Source: Noviherbaspirillum sp. UKPF54
GTDB lineage: Bacteria; Pseudomonadota; Gammaproteobacteria; Burkholderiales; Burkholderiaceae_D
Assembly: GCF_007874125.1 (NCBI RefSeq)
Contig: NZ_CP040128.1
Location: 4,216,001-4,280,000, forward strand
DNA: 64,000 bases
Reading direction: 5' to 3'
Shown: positions 41,109 to 50,539 of the stretch, piece after piece
Position numbering within the stretch: position 1 is the first letter of the stretch
Layout: every line of letters begins with the position of its first letter
Program-made: the position numbers and the translations under genes
Notes under the pieces: generated by a model
Told to the model about the DNA's origin: nothing
Seen by the model: only the letters and a program-made list of their open reading frames with translations
Database searches by the model: none

Positions 41109-42749
41109 TCAGGCCGCCTGCGTCAACCGCGGCGCGTCGCCGGCCGCCGCCATGCCGGGTTCGCGCAGCGCAATGACGTTGCCGCCGGCCGGCTCGGCCA
41201 GCTTGAAGACATCTACCTTGCGCGCCAGGGCGGCAGCCTGACCCTTCATCGCTTCCGACGCGGCGGCAGTTTCTTCCACCAGCGCCGCGTTTTGCTGCGT
41301 GACCTGGTCCATCTGCGCGATCGCCCGGTTCACCTGCTCGATGCCGGTGCTTTGCTCCTGGCTGGCGGAAGTGATTTCCGCCATGATTTCGGTCACGCGG
41401 TGCACGCTGCCGACAATCTCGCGCATGGTGGCACCTGCTTGCCCGGCCAGGGCGCTGCCGTTTTCAGCTTGTTCCACCGAGGCGCCGATGAGCGACTTGA
41501 TTTCCTTGGCGGCCGATGCACTGCGCTGCGCAAGGTTGCGCACGTCGCTGGCGACGACGGCAAAGCCGCGACCCTGCTCGCCGGCGCGCGCCGCTTCGAC
41601 CGCGGCATTGAGCGCCAGGATATTGGTCTGGAAGGCGATGCCGTCGATCACGCCGATGATGTCGACGATCTGCCTGGCCGACGCATGGATCGATTCCATC
41701 GTGCGCACCACCTGCGCCACCACGTCGCCCCCCCTGAGCGCCACGTCGGAAGCCGAGACGGCCAGCTGGTTGGCCTGGCGCGCATGATCCGCGTTCTGCC
41801 TGACGGTGGCGGTGAGCTGTTCCATCGAGGAGGCGGTTTCTTCCAGCGAGGCGGCCTGCTGCTCGGTGCGGGAGGACAAGTCCTGCGTGCCGCTAGCGAT
41901 CTGTCCGGAGGCAGCCGCGATGGCATTGGCGCCGCTGCGCACCTGGCTGACGATGGCCGCCAGCTCGGCGTGCATGTGCTGCATCGCATGCAGCAGGCTG
42001 CTCTGGTCGCCCGGCCGGGTTTCGACCGCGATCGCCAGGTCGCCGGCGGCGATCTGGCGGGCGATCTCGGCGGCATACTGCGGCTCGCCACCCAGCTGCG
42101 ACAGCAGGCTGCGCGCCAGCACGGCCGCGCAGGCCATGGCAACCAGCAGGGACACGATGCCGATGCCGATCAGCGCGCGCTTGCTGGAAGCGTACTGCGC
42201 CTGGACGCCGGCGGCGGTGGCGTCGATGCTCTTGCGCTGGTTGTCTAGCAGCTGCTGCACCAGGTCCTGATACGCCTGGGCCGTCGGCATGAACGCCGTG
42301 TCGAGTACACGGTTGGCTTCTTCGGCATTGCCGGCCGCTTTGGCCTTGACGACCGCCTCGCGCGCGGCGATGTATTCCTTGCGCTTGTCGGCGATGGCGG
42401 CGAACAGCGCCTTTTCCTTGTCCGAAGTCAGCAGTGCCTCGACCTTGTTCTGCATCTCCGACGCATACTTGGTCGAGGCAGCGGCGTCTTGCGCAAAAAA
42501 TTGCGCCAGGGATGGGTCGTTGCTCTTGGCAATGGCCGCCGTGCGTCGCACGGCGGTGTGGATGACGCGATACCAGTCGGCGATATGGCGCTCCTTGGCC
42601 AGCGGCTCCTGCATCATCGTGTCGGTGCTTGCGGCCACTTGCTGCAGGTTCAGGATCGCCATGCCGGTGGCGAGGAAGGACAGCGCAAGGATGATCGTCA
42701 TGACGATCGTTAAACGGGTTGCAACGCTAAATCGGGCAAAAGTTTCCAT
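41109..42749 (-). CDS. Methyl-accepting chemotaxis protein
   Basis: A 546-residue chemoreceptor. TM1 (about 12-32) and TM2 (about 190-212) bracket a four-helix-bundle ligand domain of the 4HB_MCP type. A HAMP-like linker ([20 protein letters not shown]) and a methylated coiled coil follow, with the signalling hairpin [33 protein letters not shown] near residue 375-410. It should signal through CheA/CheW to the flagella. There is no C-terminal pentapeptide for CheR docking. No che genes lie in the window. Transcription runs away from the downstream diguanylate cyclase. Confidence 0.93.
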   Translation of the reverse strand: METFARFSVATRLTIVMTIILALSFLATGMAILNLQQVAASTDTMMQEPLAKERHIADWYRVIHTAVRRTAAIAKSNDPSLAQFFAQDAAASTKYASEMQNKVEALLTSDKEKALFAAIADKRKEYIAAREAVVKAKAAGNAEEANRVLDTAFMPTAQAYQDLVQQLLDNQRKSIDATAAGVQAQYASSKRALIGIGIVSLLVAMACAAVLARSLLSQLGGEPQYAAEIARQIAAGDLAIAVETRPGDQSSLLHAMQHMHAELAAIVSQVRSGANAIAAASGQIASGTQDLSSRTEQQAASLEETASSMEQLTATVRQNADHARQANQLAVSASDVALRGGDVVAQVVRTMESIHASARQIVDIIGVIDGIAFQTNILALNAAVEAARAGEQGRGFAVVASDVRNLAQRSASAAKEIKSLIGASVEQAENGSALAGQAGATMREIVGSVHRVTEIMAEITSASQEQSTGIEQVNRAIAQMDQVTQQNAALVEETAAASEAMKGQAAALARKVDVFKLAEPAGGNVIALREPGMAAAGDAPRLTQAA

Positions 42750-43202
42750 TGTTTTCTTTTCCGGTTGTGCGGGAGGGCCGGCATGAGGCAGATGTTTGTG
42801 TCGGAGAAATACATCTTTAGCAATTATGCTTGTTGCAACTGGCGCATGAATATTGCAGGAAAGGCATTTTTGTTTTTCTTGCCACTTATCAACTCTGCGA
42901 CTAAGGGTGAGAAAAATTCTTGAATTTAGGAAGCGTGTCGTTTTCGTTGCTACAACGGGGCGGAGCCATGAACCCGGCCAGCAGGTTGTTGTCCGAACGG
43001 AAAAGCTATTACTGCCAAAAGCGGGGGCGAAGGCTGAAGGTAGCGGAAAATGCCTGTGGATGTTACTGACTGGACAGCATGGCGTGGCAGCGTTAAGCTG
43101 GAATTGCTACAAGGAAACCATTGCTGTAATGAAACCTGATGGTGTTGCCTTTGGTTTCAAGAATCATGCCGGCGATCGGCCTTTGAACACGTCTGAAACA
43201 CC
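42750..43202. other. Spacer between chemoreceptor and diguanylate cyclase genes
   Basis: A 453-bp gap with visibly lower G+C than the flanking genes. A 124-codon open frame on the plus strand has no ribosome site, no coding bias and no recognisable sequence, so I do not call it. Both flanking genes are divergent, so it must hold their promoters. I could not pick convincing -35/-10 pairs. Confidence 0.4.
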
Positions 43203-44444
43203 ATGTCCAGCCAGCGCCCTTCGGTAGATGAAACATCCAGCTTCCGTGCGGAGCAGGAACAGAGTTTCTGGTCCCGGCGGAAGAAATTCTCGCCCGCCAT
43301 GGAAGCGGCTTTCCAGGCAGAGATGGATCGCTTGCGCGACTTGCGCGTGCGTCGCACCGGGCTGGCTGCGGTGGTGTTGTATGCGGCGTTTGCCATCACT
43401 GACCGCGTGATGGTGCCCGACGTTTACCTTCAAGCCCTGACCATTCGGTTTTTGCTGGTGATTCCGCTGCTGCTGCTGGCGACGTTCAGCATCCCCCGAG
43501 TCAAGAAGCCGCTGCTGCGCGAAATCCTGCTGTCATCCATCGTGATCGTCACCGGCGCGAGCCTGCCGTGGATTTTCAGCCTGAGCAATCATCCGAATTC
43601 CGCCTACTATGAAACCGGCATCACGCTGGTCATCCTGTTCGGCAATATCGTGCTGAATCTACGGTTTCGCAGCGCGGTAGTCAGTTCCGTCATCCTGTTG
43701 GGAACGTATGCCATCTTTTTGAGCGTGCAGCACAAGTTGCCGCCAGAAGTGCGGCTGAACAACGGCTTGTTCTCGTTTTCCCTGGTGGTGATCAGCCTGC
43801 TTGCCAATTTCCGCACCGATCAGGACCAGCGCCGTGCCTACCTGGCGCGTTCGCGCGAACAGGCGCGTAACGCCGAACTCAGCCATGCGGTCGAATTGCT
43901 CGGCAAGCTGTCGTCGGAAGACGCCTTGACGCAGGTAGCGAACCGGCGCGAGTTCGACCGCCGCCTCGAGCTGGAATGGGCGCGCGCCAAGCGCGAGGGC
44001 CAGTTCCTGGCGCTGATCCTGATCGACGTTGATTGCTTCAAGGCGTACAACGACCATTACGGCCATCCGGCCGGCGACGCCTGCCTGCGCGGCGTCGCCT
44101 CGCGGCTGTCGTCGGTGCTCAAGCGTTCGTCCGACCTGGTAGCGCGCTTCGGCGGCGAGGAATTCGTGGCGCTCTTGCCGGCCACCGGTGCCGAGGAAGC
44201 GGCGGCCCTGGCCGAGCGCATGCGGGTCGCCGTGCGCGAGCTGCAACTGCCGCACGAGGCATCGAGTGCGGCGCCGATCGTCACCGCCAGCTTCGGCGTG
44301 TGCGCCATGCGCCCCGTCGACAGCGACAAGGCCGCAGTCCTCTTGGACAAGGCCGACGCCGCCCTGTACCGCGCCAAGCAGGCCGGGCGCGACCGGGTGG
44401 CGGCGGACAGGCGCGCCGAAGGCGAGGCCGGCGCCGCCGGTTAG
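43203..44444 (+). CDS. Membrane-bound diguanylate cyclase (GGDEF) with I-site
   Basis: A 413-residue protein. An N-terminal cytosolic helix (about 1-50), about five or six transmembrane helices (55-205), a coiled linker and a GGDEF domain (about 240-400) follow in order. The active loop RFGGEEF is intact, and the I-site RSSD sits five residues before it. LIDVDCFKAYNDHYGHPAGD binds the nucleotide. It should make c-di-GMP with product inhibition. The gamma-glutamylcyclotransferase-like gene starts 20 bp after its stop, so they may be cotranscribed. The start has no strong ribosome site. A downstream GTG is possible. Confidence 0.9.
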   Translation: MSSQRPSVDETSSFRAEQEQSFWSRRKKFSPAMEAAFQAEMDRLRDLRVRRTGLAAVVLYAAFAITDRVMVPDVYLQALTIRFLLVIPLLLLATFSIPRVKKPLLREILLSSIVIVTGASLPWIFSLSNHPNSAYYETGITLVILFGNIVLNLRFRSAVVSSVILLGTYAIFLSVQHKLPPEVRLNNGLFSFSLVVISLLANFRTDQDQRRAYLARSREQARNAELSHAVELLGKLSSEDALTQVANRREFDRRLELEWARAKREGQFLALILIDVDCFKAYNDHYGHPAGDACLRGVASRLSSVLKRSSDLVARFGGEEFVALLPATGAEEAAALAERMRVAVRELQLPHEASSAAPIVTASFGVCAMRPVDSDKAAVLLDKADAALYRAKQAGRDRVAADRRAEGEAGAAG

Positions 44445-44463
44445 TCGGGTAAGGGGAAACGCC

Positions 44464-44868
44464 ATGCCGCGCCACGTTTTCACCTATGGTTCGCTGATGT
44501 TCGCGCCCGTCTGGCAGCGCGTGGTGCGCGGGCATTACCGGTCCGAGCCGGCCCGCCTCGACGGTTTCGCGCGGTTTGCCATCCGCAGCCAGACGTATCC
44601 CGGCATGGTGGCGCAGGACGGCGCGGCGGTGGCCGGCGTACTGTATTTCGACGTCGATGAGCGCGACATGGCGGCGCTCGACGCGTTCGAAGGGCAGGAC
44701 TACCGGCGGGAGGCGGTATGCGTCGCGTCCGCTGCCGGATGCATGCGCGAGGCGCAAGCCTATATTTACCTGCTGCCGCAAAACTTGTTGCCGTTGCCGT
44801 GGCGGCCGGAAGCCTTCCAGATGGAGCGCTTCATTGGCACCTACTGCCGGGATAGGCTGGGTGGATGA
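44464..44868 (+). CDS. Gamma-glutamylcyclotransferase (AIG2-like) family protein
   Basis: A 134-residue protein of the GGCT/AIG2 fold. The N-terminal substrate loop is FTYGSLMF (YGSL motif), and the catalytic Glu lies in LDAFEGQDYRR (about 78). Members cyclise gamma-glutamyl amino acids or peptides to 5-oxoproline. Some act on gamma-glutamylamines. The substrate here is unknown. The ribosome site AAGGGG five to nine bases upstream sets the start. It is probably cotranscribed with the preceding diguanylate cyclase. Confidence 0.85.
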   Translation: MPRHVFTYGSLMFAPVWQRVVRGHYRSEPARLDGFARFAIRSQTYPGMVAQDGAAVAGVLYFDVDERDMAALDAFEGQDYRREAVCVASAAGCMREAQAYIYLLPQNLLPLPWRPEAFQMERFIGTYCRDRLGG

Positions 44869-44937
44869 AGCCGGTATAATTCTCCCCATCCTCCAACTTC
44901 ACAATGGGCAGCCGCACGGTTGCCATTCTTTCATTCC

Positions 44938-46665
44938 ATGCTCGCTTCACAAAAACAACAGATTATCGACCTGTTCCAGGCTGCGCTCGCGCCCATCGTC
45001 GCCGGCACCGATTTGACCCCGAACGTGGTGCTGGAGCGCCCGCGCGACCCGTCGCACGGCGACATCGCCTGCAACATCGCCATGCAGCTGGCCAAGCCGC
45101 TGAAAAAGAATCCGCGCGAGCTGGCGCAGGCGATCGTCGCCGCCATCCTCGCCAACAAGGGCGCGCTGATCGATAGCGCCGACATCGCCGGTCCCGGCTT
45201 CATCAACCTGCGCGTGGCCGCCGCCGCCAAGCAGGCAGTGGTGCACGCCATCCTGGCCGAGGGTGCGCGTTTCGGTCAAGGCACTGCCGGCGCCGGCAAG
45301 AAGGTGATGGTCGAGTTCGTGTCGGCCAACCCCACCGGCCCGTTGCACGTCGGCCACGGCCGCCAGGGCGCACTGGGCGACGCCTTGTCGTCGCTCCTGG
45401 AAGCGCAAGGCTATGACGTCACGCGCGAGTTCTATTACAACGACGCCGGCGCCCAGATCGGCAACCTGGCTTACTCGGTGCAGGCGCGCGCGCGCGGCTT
45501 GAAGCCGGGCGACGAGCACTGGCCGGAGTCCGCCTACAACGGCGACTACATCGCCGACATCGCCGCCGACTTCCTGGCCAAGAAGACCGTGTCCGCCGCC
45601 GACGGCGTGCCGGTCACCGCCAGCGGCGACGCCAACGACCTCGAATCGATCCGCATGTTCGCGGTCGCCTATCTGCGCCACGAACAGGACCTCGACCTGC
45701 AGGCGTTCGGCGTCAAGTTCGACAACTACTATCTGGAATCCTCGCTGTACCACGACGGCAAGGTGGAAGCCGCGGTACAGGCCTTGGTCAAGGCCGGCAA
45801 GACGTATGAACTGGACGGCGCGCTGTGGCTGAAGACCACCGAGTACGGCGACGACAAGGACCGCGTGATGAAGAAGTCCGACGGCTCCTATACCTATTTC
45901 GTGCCGGACGTCGCCTACCACGTCACCAAGTGGCAGCGCGGCTACACCAAGGCGATCAACGTGCAGGGCAGCGACCACCACGGCACGATCGCGCGCGTGC
46001 GCGCCGGCCTGCAGGCGGTCAATCTCGGTATCCCGCAGGGCTTTCCTGACTACGTGCTGCACAAGATGGTGACCGTCATGAAGAACGGCGAGGAAGTCAA
46101 GATTTCCAAGCGCGCCGGCTCCTACGTGACGGTGCGCGACCTGATCGAATGGTCGGCGGGCGATGCCAAAAATGAAAATGGCGAACGCGACATCACGCGC
46201 GGCCGCGACGCGGTGCGCTTCTTCCTCATCTCGCGCAAGGCCGACACCGAATTCACCTTCGACGTCGATCTGGCCCTGTCGCAGTCCGACGAGAACCCGG
46301 TGTATTACGTGCAATACGCACATGCGCGCATCTGCTCGGTGCTGGCACAGTGGGGCGGCGACGAGAACGCGGTAAACAATGTCGACTTGTCACCGCTGAG
46401 CTCTCCGCGTGAGGCCGCGCTGTTGGCCAAGCTGGCGGAATATCCGGAAATGCTGCAGAAAGCACTCGACGAACTCGGCCCGCATCAGGTAGCGTTCTAT
46501 CTGCGCGACCTGGCCGGCGAGCTGCACAGCTATTACAACGCCGAACGGGTCTTGGTCGACGATGCGTCCACCAAGATGGCGCGTCTGGCGTTATTGTGTG
46601 CGACACGCCAGGTATTGCGTAACGGTTTGGCGCTGATCGGCGTGTCGGCGCCGTCAAGAATGTAG
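44938..46665 (+). CDS. argS: Arginine--tRNA ligase
   Basis: A 575-residue class I aminoacyl-tRNA synthetase that charges tRNA-Arg. The N-terminal additional domain (about 1-105), the HIGH-like signature [12 protein letters not shown] (about 130), the KMSKS-like loop KISKRAGSY (about 380) and the C-terminal DALR anticodon-binding domain (about 455-575) are all present. Length fits the family. A TATAAT at 44875-44880 may be the promoter -10, although no -35 is clear. It is followed by an FtsN-like gene after 6 bp and then dsbA, a conserved Burkholderiales order. Confidence 0.97.
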   Translation: MLASQKQQIIDLFQAALAPIVAGTDLTPNVVLERPRDPSHGDIACNIAMQLAKPLKKNPRELAQAIVAAILANKGALIDSADIAGPGFINLRVAAAAKQAVVHAILAEGARFGQGTAGAGKKVMVEFVSANPTGPLHVGHGRQGALGDALSSLLEAQGYDVTREFYYNDAGAQIGNLAYSVQARARGLKPGDEHWPESAYNGDYIADIAADFLAKKTVSAADGVPVTASGDANDLESIRMFAVAYLRHEQDLDLQAFGVKFDNYYLESSLYHDGKVEAAVQALVKAGKTYELDGALWLKTTEYGDDKDRVMKKSDGSYTYFVPDVAYHVTKWQRGYTKAINVQGSDHHGTIARVRAGLQAVNLGIPQGFPDYVLHKMVTVMKNGEEVKISKRAGSYVTVRDLIEWSAGDAKNENGERDITRGRDAVRFFLISRKADTEFTFDVDLALSQSDENPVYYVQYAHARICSVLAQWGGDENAVNNVDLSPLSSPREAALLAKLAEYPEMLQKALDELGPHQVAFYLRDLAGELHSYYNAERVLVDDASTKMARLALLCATRQVLRNGLALIGVSAPSRM

Positions 46666-46671
46666 GAAAGT

Positions 46672-47364
46672 ATGCAAAATCTGCAAAATCTGAACAGGCA
46701 GCAAGGCGGGACCATCCTCGGCATCATCATCGGTTTAGTCATCGGCCTGGGCATCGCCCTGGCGGTGGCGATGACGATCAACAAGACACCGATGCCGTTC
46801 GTCGACAAGGTGAGCCGGCAAAACAAGGCGGATTCGTCGCCGGCCCAGATTTCCGACCTGAACAAGCCGCTGTACGGCAACAAGGCCGCGGCCAAGGCGG
46901 CGGCCAAGGAATTCGTCAAGGAGCCGGCCGAGGTCGTGCAGGTCAATGCTGCCGCGCAGCCGGCCGACGCCAAGGACAACAAGGCGCCGGTGGTCGATCT
47001 GGCCACCCTGGTGGACAAGCTGAAAAAGCCGGAAGCCAAGCCGGCCGAGGTCAAGGCAGTTGATGCCAAGCCGGCGGACGTCAGAAATGATGTCGCCAAG
47101 GATGCGGCAGCCAAGAGCGATGAGAAGTGGAACTATTATCTACAGGCGGGCGCATTCCGCGATCAGTCCGACGCGGAAGCGCTGCGCGGCAAGCTGGCGC
47201 TGATGGGTGTCGAAGCACGCGTATCCGAACGCCCATCCGAGAACGGTGTGCTGTACCGGGTGCGGGTCGGCCCGTACGGACAGATCGACGCCATGAACAA
47301 GGTACGCGGCAAGTTGACTGACAACGGTGTCGATGCGGCGGTGGTGCGCATCGCGAAGAACTAA
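46672..47364 (+). CDS. SPOR-domain cell division protein (FtsN-like)
   Basis: A 230-residue bitopic inner-membrane protein. A cytosolic N-terminus and a single TM helix (TILGIIIGLVIGLGIALAVA, about 14-33) precede a long Ala/Lys/Pro-rich periplasmic linker (about 45-150) and a C-terminal SPOR domain (about 155-228, NYYLQAGAFRDQSDAEALRGKL). SPOR domains bind denuded peptidoglycan at the septum. The architecture is that of FtsN. It is coupled to argS (6 bp) and followed after 19 bp by dsbA. Confidence 0.88.
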   Translation: MQNLQNLNRQQGGTILGIIIGLVIGLGIALAVAMTINKTPMPFVDKVSRQNKADSSPAQISDLNKPLYGNKAAAKAAAKEFVKEPAEVVQVNAAAQPADAKDNKAPVVDLATLVDKLKKPEAKPAEVKAVDAKPADVRNDVAKDAAAKSDEKWNYYLQAGAFRDQSDAEALRGKLALMGVEARVSERPSENGVLYRVRVGPYGQIDAMNKVRGKLTDNGVDAAVVRIAKN

Positions 47365-47383
47365 CCAATAAAAAAGGAACACT

Positions 47384-48103
47384 ATGCGTTTTCTGAAACA
47401 TGCATTGGCTGCACTCTCCCTCGGCCTGGTCGCCATCAGCGCAAGCGCGACGCCCGCCAACCCGCAGAACGGCGTCGATTACCGCACCCTGAACAAGCCG
47501 CAGCAGACCGAATCCGGCAAGAAGATCGAAATCACCGAGTTCTTCTGGTACTCCTGCCCGCACTGCTTCGCCTTCGAGCCGGACCTGGAAGCCTGGATCA
47601 AGAAGCAGGGCGACAAGATCGTGTTCAAGCGCGTGCCGGTCGCCTTCCGCGATACCATGATTCCGGAGCAGAAGCTGTTCTACGCGCTGGAAGCGATGGG
47701 CAAGGCGGAGGAAATGCAGAAGCGCATCTTCAATACGATCCACGTGCAGCGCCAGATGCTCAACACCGACGCGGCAATCGCAGACTACATTGCCAAGCAG
47801 GGCATCGACAAGCAGAAATTCCTCGACCTGTACAACTCGTTCGGCGTGCAGAGCAAGGTGCGTCGCGCAGCGCAATTGCAGCAGGCCTATGAAATCGATG
47901 GCGTGCCGACCATTGCCGTCGAGGGCCGCTTCCTGACCTCGCCGTCGATCGTGTCGGCGTCCATGGGCAACGCATCCGAGCCGGCTCTGGCTGCCGGCAC
48001 GCTGCAGGTGATGGATTGGTTGGTGGCGAAGGTCACCAAGGAAAAGGCGCCGCAAGCCGCTCCGGCAGCAGCTGCGCCGGCCAAGGCATCCAAGAGCAAG
48101 TAA
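47384..48103 (+). CDS. dsbA: Periplasmic thiol:disulfide interchange protein
   Basis: A 239-residue exported oxidase that introduces disulfides into folding periplasmic proteins. The signal peptide ends near SASA (about residue 23). The thioredoxin-like domain carries the active site CPHC (FFWYSCPHCFAF, about 57-60) and the cis-Pro loop GVPTI (about 174). The C-terminal tail is Ala/Lys-rich (about 220-239), longer than the E. coli protein, as in many betaproteobacteria. It is cotranscribed with argS and the FtsN-like gene and ends with a strong terminator. Confidence 0.94.
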   Translation: MRFLKHALAALSLGLVAISASATPANPQNGVDYRTLNKPQQTESGKKIEITEFFWYSCPHCFAFEPDLEAWIKKQGDKIVFKRVPVAFRDTMIPEQKLFYALEAMGKAEEMQKRIFNTIHVQRQMLNTDAAIADYIAKQGIDKQKFLDLYNSFGVQSKVRRAAQLQQAYEIDGVPTIAVEGRFLTSPSIVSASMGNASEPALAAGTLQVMDWLVAKVTKEKAPQAAPAAAAPAKASKSK

Positions 48104-48123
48104 GCCGGCATCGGCCGCATCGC

Positions 48124-48156
48124 AAGTCCGCCTCTCGCAAGAGGGCGGACTTTTTT
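48124..48156 (+). terminator. Rho-independent terminator of the argS-dsbA unit
   Basis: AAGTCCGCC (48124-48132) pairs with GGCGGACTT (48144-48152), with six U at the end, 21 bp after the dsbA stop. Confidence 0.92.
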
Positions 48157-48211
48157 GTTTGAACTCGCCGCGCAGCCTGGCTGCACCGGCACTTCGTATA
48201 AGTGGGAGAGC

Positions 48212-48985
48212 ATGAAACGCGTATTCATCACCGGCGCGTCCAGCGGCATCGGCGCCGCGCTGGCGCGGCGCTATGCTGCCCAAGGTGCGGCGCTCGGCCT
48301 AGTCGCGCGCCGGCGGGTCTTGCTGGAACAGCTGCAGTCGAGCCTGCCGCATCAAGATCGCCACCGCATCTATGCGCTCGACGTTACCGACCATGCGGCT
48401 CTGGCCTCGGCCGCCGCCGACTTCATCGCCGCCAACGGCGGCGCCGACGTGGTGATCGCCAATGCCGGCATCTCGCGCGGCACGCTGACCGAGCATGCGG
48501 AAGACCTGGTGGTGTTCGAGCGCATCGTCGCCACCAACGTCACGGCCACGGTGGCGACCTTTGCGCCCTTTGTCGCGGCGATGAAACAGCAGGCACAGGC
48601 CGGCAGCCGCGACTGCCGCCTGGTCGGCATCGCCAGCGTGGCCGGCATTCGCGGCCTGCCCGGCGCCGAGGCGTACAGCGCATCGAAGGCGGCGGTCATC
48701 AGTTATTGCGAGTCGCTGCGGGTGGAACTGAAAGCCGGCGGCATCAAGGTGGTCACGATCGCGCCCGGCTACATCGACACGCCGATGACGCAGGTGAATA
48801 CCTATCCGATGCCGTTCCTGATGCCGGTTGAAAAATTCGCGGCGCAGGCGGTCGCCGCCATCGAGGCCGGCGCCGGCTACCGCGTGATTCCCTGGCAGAT
48901 GGGCGTGGTGGCCAAGGCATTGCGGCTGCTGCCGAACTGCGTGTACGACTTCGCATTTGCGAAGGCGCCGCACAAGGGGCGGTGA
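48212..48985 (+). CDS. Short-chain dehydrogenase/reductase
   Basis: A 257-residue classical SDR. The cofactor loop is TGASSGIGAALA. ARRR after the second strand suggests NADPH. IANAGIS is present, the catalytic Ser is in IASVAG and Tyr-x3-Lys is in YSASKAA. Gly-rich C-terminal residues and a hydrophobic LRLLPN segment are seen. The start at 48212 is preceded by GGGAGAG at short distance. The substrate is unknown. The next gene follows 60 bp later on the same strand, so cotranscription is possible. Confidence 0.85.
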   Translation: MKRVFITGASSGIGAALARRYAAQGAALGLVARRRVLLEQLQSSLPHQDRHRIYALDVTDHAALASAAADFIAANGGADVVIANAGISRGTLTEHAEDLVVFERIVATNVTATVATFAPFVAAMKQQAQAGSRDCRLVGIASVAGIRGLPGAEAYSASKAAVISYCESLRVELKAGGIKVVTIAPGYIDTPMTQVNTYPMPFLMPVEKFAAQAVAAIEAGAGYRVIPWQMGVVAKALRLLPNCVYDFAFAKAPHKGR

Positions 48986-49045
48986 CAATAAGACGCAGAC
49001 CGCAGGTTACTGTTTGCCAAGGGAAGGCGAGAACGGAGTGACACT

Positions 49046-49837
49046 ATGAATCTGATCGACGCCATCGGCTGCGAACATACGCCGATTGCACCGGGCGAGA
49101 CGCCGCGCATCGTGTCGCTGGTGCCGTCGCTGACCGAGCTGCTGTGCGAGCTCGGATTGGCGCGCAGCGTCGTCGGCCGCACCGGATTTTGCATCCATCC
49201 GCAGGAGACGGTGGCGGCCATCCCGAAGGTGGGCGGCACCAAGGATGTCAACATCGACAAGATCCGGCGGCTTGCGCCGACCCACCTGCTGGTCAATATC
49301 GACGAGAATGAAAAGCCGGCGGTCGAGGCGCTGGCACAGTTCATCCCGCACGTGATCGTCACGCATCCCATGACGCCGCGCGACAACCTGGCGCTGTATC
49401 GCCTGCTCGGCGCGATCTTCCGCGTCGAGCAACGGGCGCAGCAGCTGTGCGACGCATTCGAACACGAGTACGCGGCGCTGGCGGCGGCTCCCCGGGGGCG
49501 GCCGCAGACCATGTTGTATTGCATATGGAAAGACCCGTGGATGACGGTGTCGCGCGATACCTATATCGCCAGCATGATGGCGGAGATCGGCTGGCAATGC
49601 TGGCAGGCGCCGGACGCGGCGCGCTACCCGAAGTTCGCATGGTCGGATGCGCTGGTGGAGTCTATCGACGGCGTGCTGCTGTCGAGCGAACCCTACCGTT
49701 TCACGCAAGCGCATGCAGATGCGCTGGAGAGGCAGATCGGCAAGCCGGTGCAGCTGGTGGATGGCGAAATGATGTCCTGGTACGGCAGCCGCGCGATCGA
49801 CGGTCTGCGCTATCTGCGCATATTGGCGACGGGGTGA
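49046..49837 (+). CDS. Periplasmic-binding-fold metal/cobalamin-binding protein without signal peptide (BtuF-like)
   Basis: A 263-residue protein of the class III solute-binding fold (helical backbone metal receptor). IVSLVPSLTELLCELG, VGRTGFCIHP and VGGTKDVNIDKIRRLAPTHLLVN are typical of BtuF/cobalamin-binding proteins. The C-terminal lobe has MTVSRDTYIASMMAEIGW. Unlike transport SBPs, the N-terminus (MNLIDAIGCEHTP) lacks any signal peptide or lipobox, and no ABC permease or ATPase gene is close. It may therefore work in the cytosol as a ligand sensor or chaperone. A later start cannot restore a signal peptide. Confidence 0.8.
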   Translation: MNLIDAIGCEHTPIAPGETPRIVSLVPSLTELLCELGLARSVVGRTGFCIHPQETVAAIPKVGGTKDVNIDKIRRLAPTHLLVNIDENEKPAVEALAQFIPHVIVTHPMTPRDNLALYRLLGAIFRVEQRAQQLCDAFEHEYAALAAAPRGRPQTMLYCIWKDPWMTVSRDTYIASMMAEIGWQCWQAPDAARYPKFAWSDALVESIDGVLLSSEPYRFTQAHADALERQIGKPVQLVDGEMMSWYGSRAIDGLRYLRILATG

Positions 49838-49840
49838 CGC

Positions 49841-50239
49841 TTATTTTTGCCGGTTCATGCGCACCAGCATGCGGATGAATTCGCGCGCCAGCGCCTGGTG
49901 ATGCGCATCTAGCCGTTGCAGATCGGCCATCAGTTTCACATCGGCGGATTCGAAGCGCGCCGTGCTATCCGTGCCGTCCGGCGCATGGCTCTCGCCGCCG
50001 AAACGCAGCCATTCGGCAGGCACGCCCAGCCATTGCGCAAGCGTGCGCAACTTTTCCTGGGTGGGAATGGCTTCTCCGACCAGCCATTTCCGTGCTGCAT
50101 GGACGGTGATCGGACGACCCTCAAAACGGATGTTGAATTCCCGCGCCAATTGGGTGGGACTCTCCGGGGAATAGTCGGCATTGCGCAAGGCTTGTTGCAG
50201 ACGCTCGCTAAAACCTTCTCGTTCAATTGATGGATTCAT
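49841..50239 (-). CDS. XRE-type transcriptional regulator
   Basis: A 132-residue regulator with an N-terminal helix-turn-helix of the Cro/C1 kind (about 8-75: FSERLQQALRNADYSPESPTQLAREF...ITVHAARKWLVGEAIPTQEKLRTLAQWLGVPAEWLRFG). The HTH is preceded by a short, polar stretch. The C-terminal half (about 85-132) is helical and may mediate dimerisation. The start at 50239 matches family members. Upstream codons are not conserved in character. The gap behind it contains a TGTGTTA/TAACACA inverted repeat that could be its own operator. Confidence 0.8.
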   Translation of the reverse strand: MNPSIEREGFSERLQQALRNADYSPESPTQLAREFNIRFEGRPITVHAARKWLVGEAIPTQEKLRTLAQWLGVPAEWLRFGGESHAPDGTDSTARFESADVKLMADLQRLDAHHQALAREFIRMLVRMNRQK

Positions 50240-50309
50240 TATCCGCGCACTATTCCATGTCACGCTTTGACAGTCAGTCTCTCGTTGGCTGGAACTTCTT
50301 GTGACCAAA

Positions 50310-50331
50310 TGTGTTAAGTAAAGGTAACACA
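50310..50331. promoter_or_regulatory. Inverted repeat TGTGTTA-N8-TAACACA (candidate operator of the XRE regulator)
   Basis: Perfect 7-bp arms (8 bp if the flanking A/T is counted) in an AT-rich stretch, 71 bp before the start of the regulator at 50239. Typical of Cro/C1-type autoregulation. Confidence 0.4.
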
Positions 50332-50337
50332 TATCGG

Positions 50338-50379
50338 CATCGTCGCATCAATATTGATCAATTGTAGAGCGCGACGATG
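50338..50379. repeat. Nested inverted repeats in the spacer
   Basis: CATCGTCGC (50338-50346) pairs with GCGACGATG (50371-50379). Directly inside lies the perfect 12-bp palindrome ATCAATATTGAT (50347-50358). The structure sits in a 300-bp gap with no gene. It could be a regulator site pair or a stable RNA fold. Confidence 0.4.
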
Positions 50380-50539
50380 GGCGGACAAGGGGAAAGGCGG
50401 CGTAAATCCGAAGCAATACTCTAGGATAGAGGCCGGAAACGCTGCCCTCTCCGACGGCAGCTGCAGGCAGGGGGAGAAGACGCCGCGGCCGCCAATGTAG
50501 AACAGCTGTATCGTCAGCCTGAATTTGCGCTAGGAGAAA

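Noticed and set aside
42853..43227. 124-residue open frame in the chemoreceptor spacer
   Set aside because: No ribosome site, no signal or motif, overlaps the start of the diguanylate cyclase.
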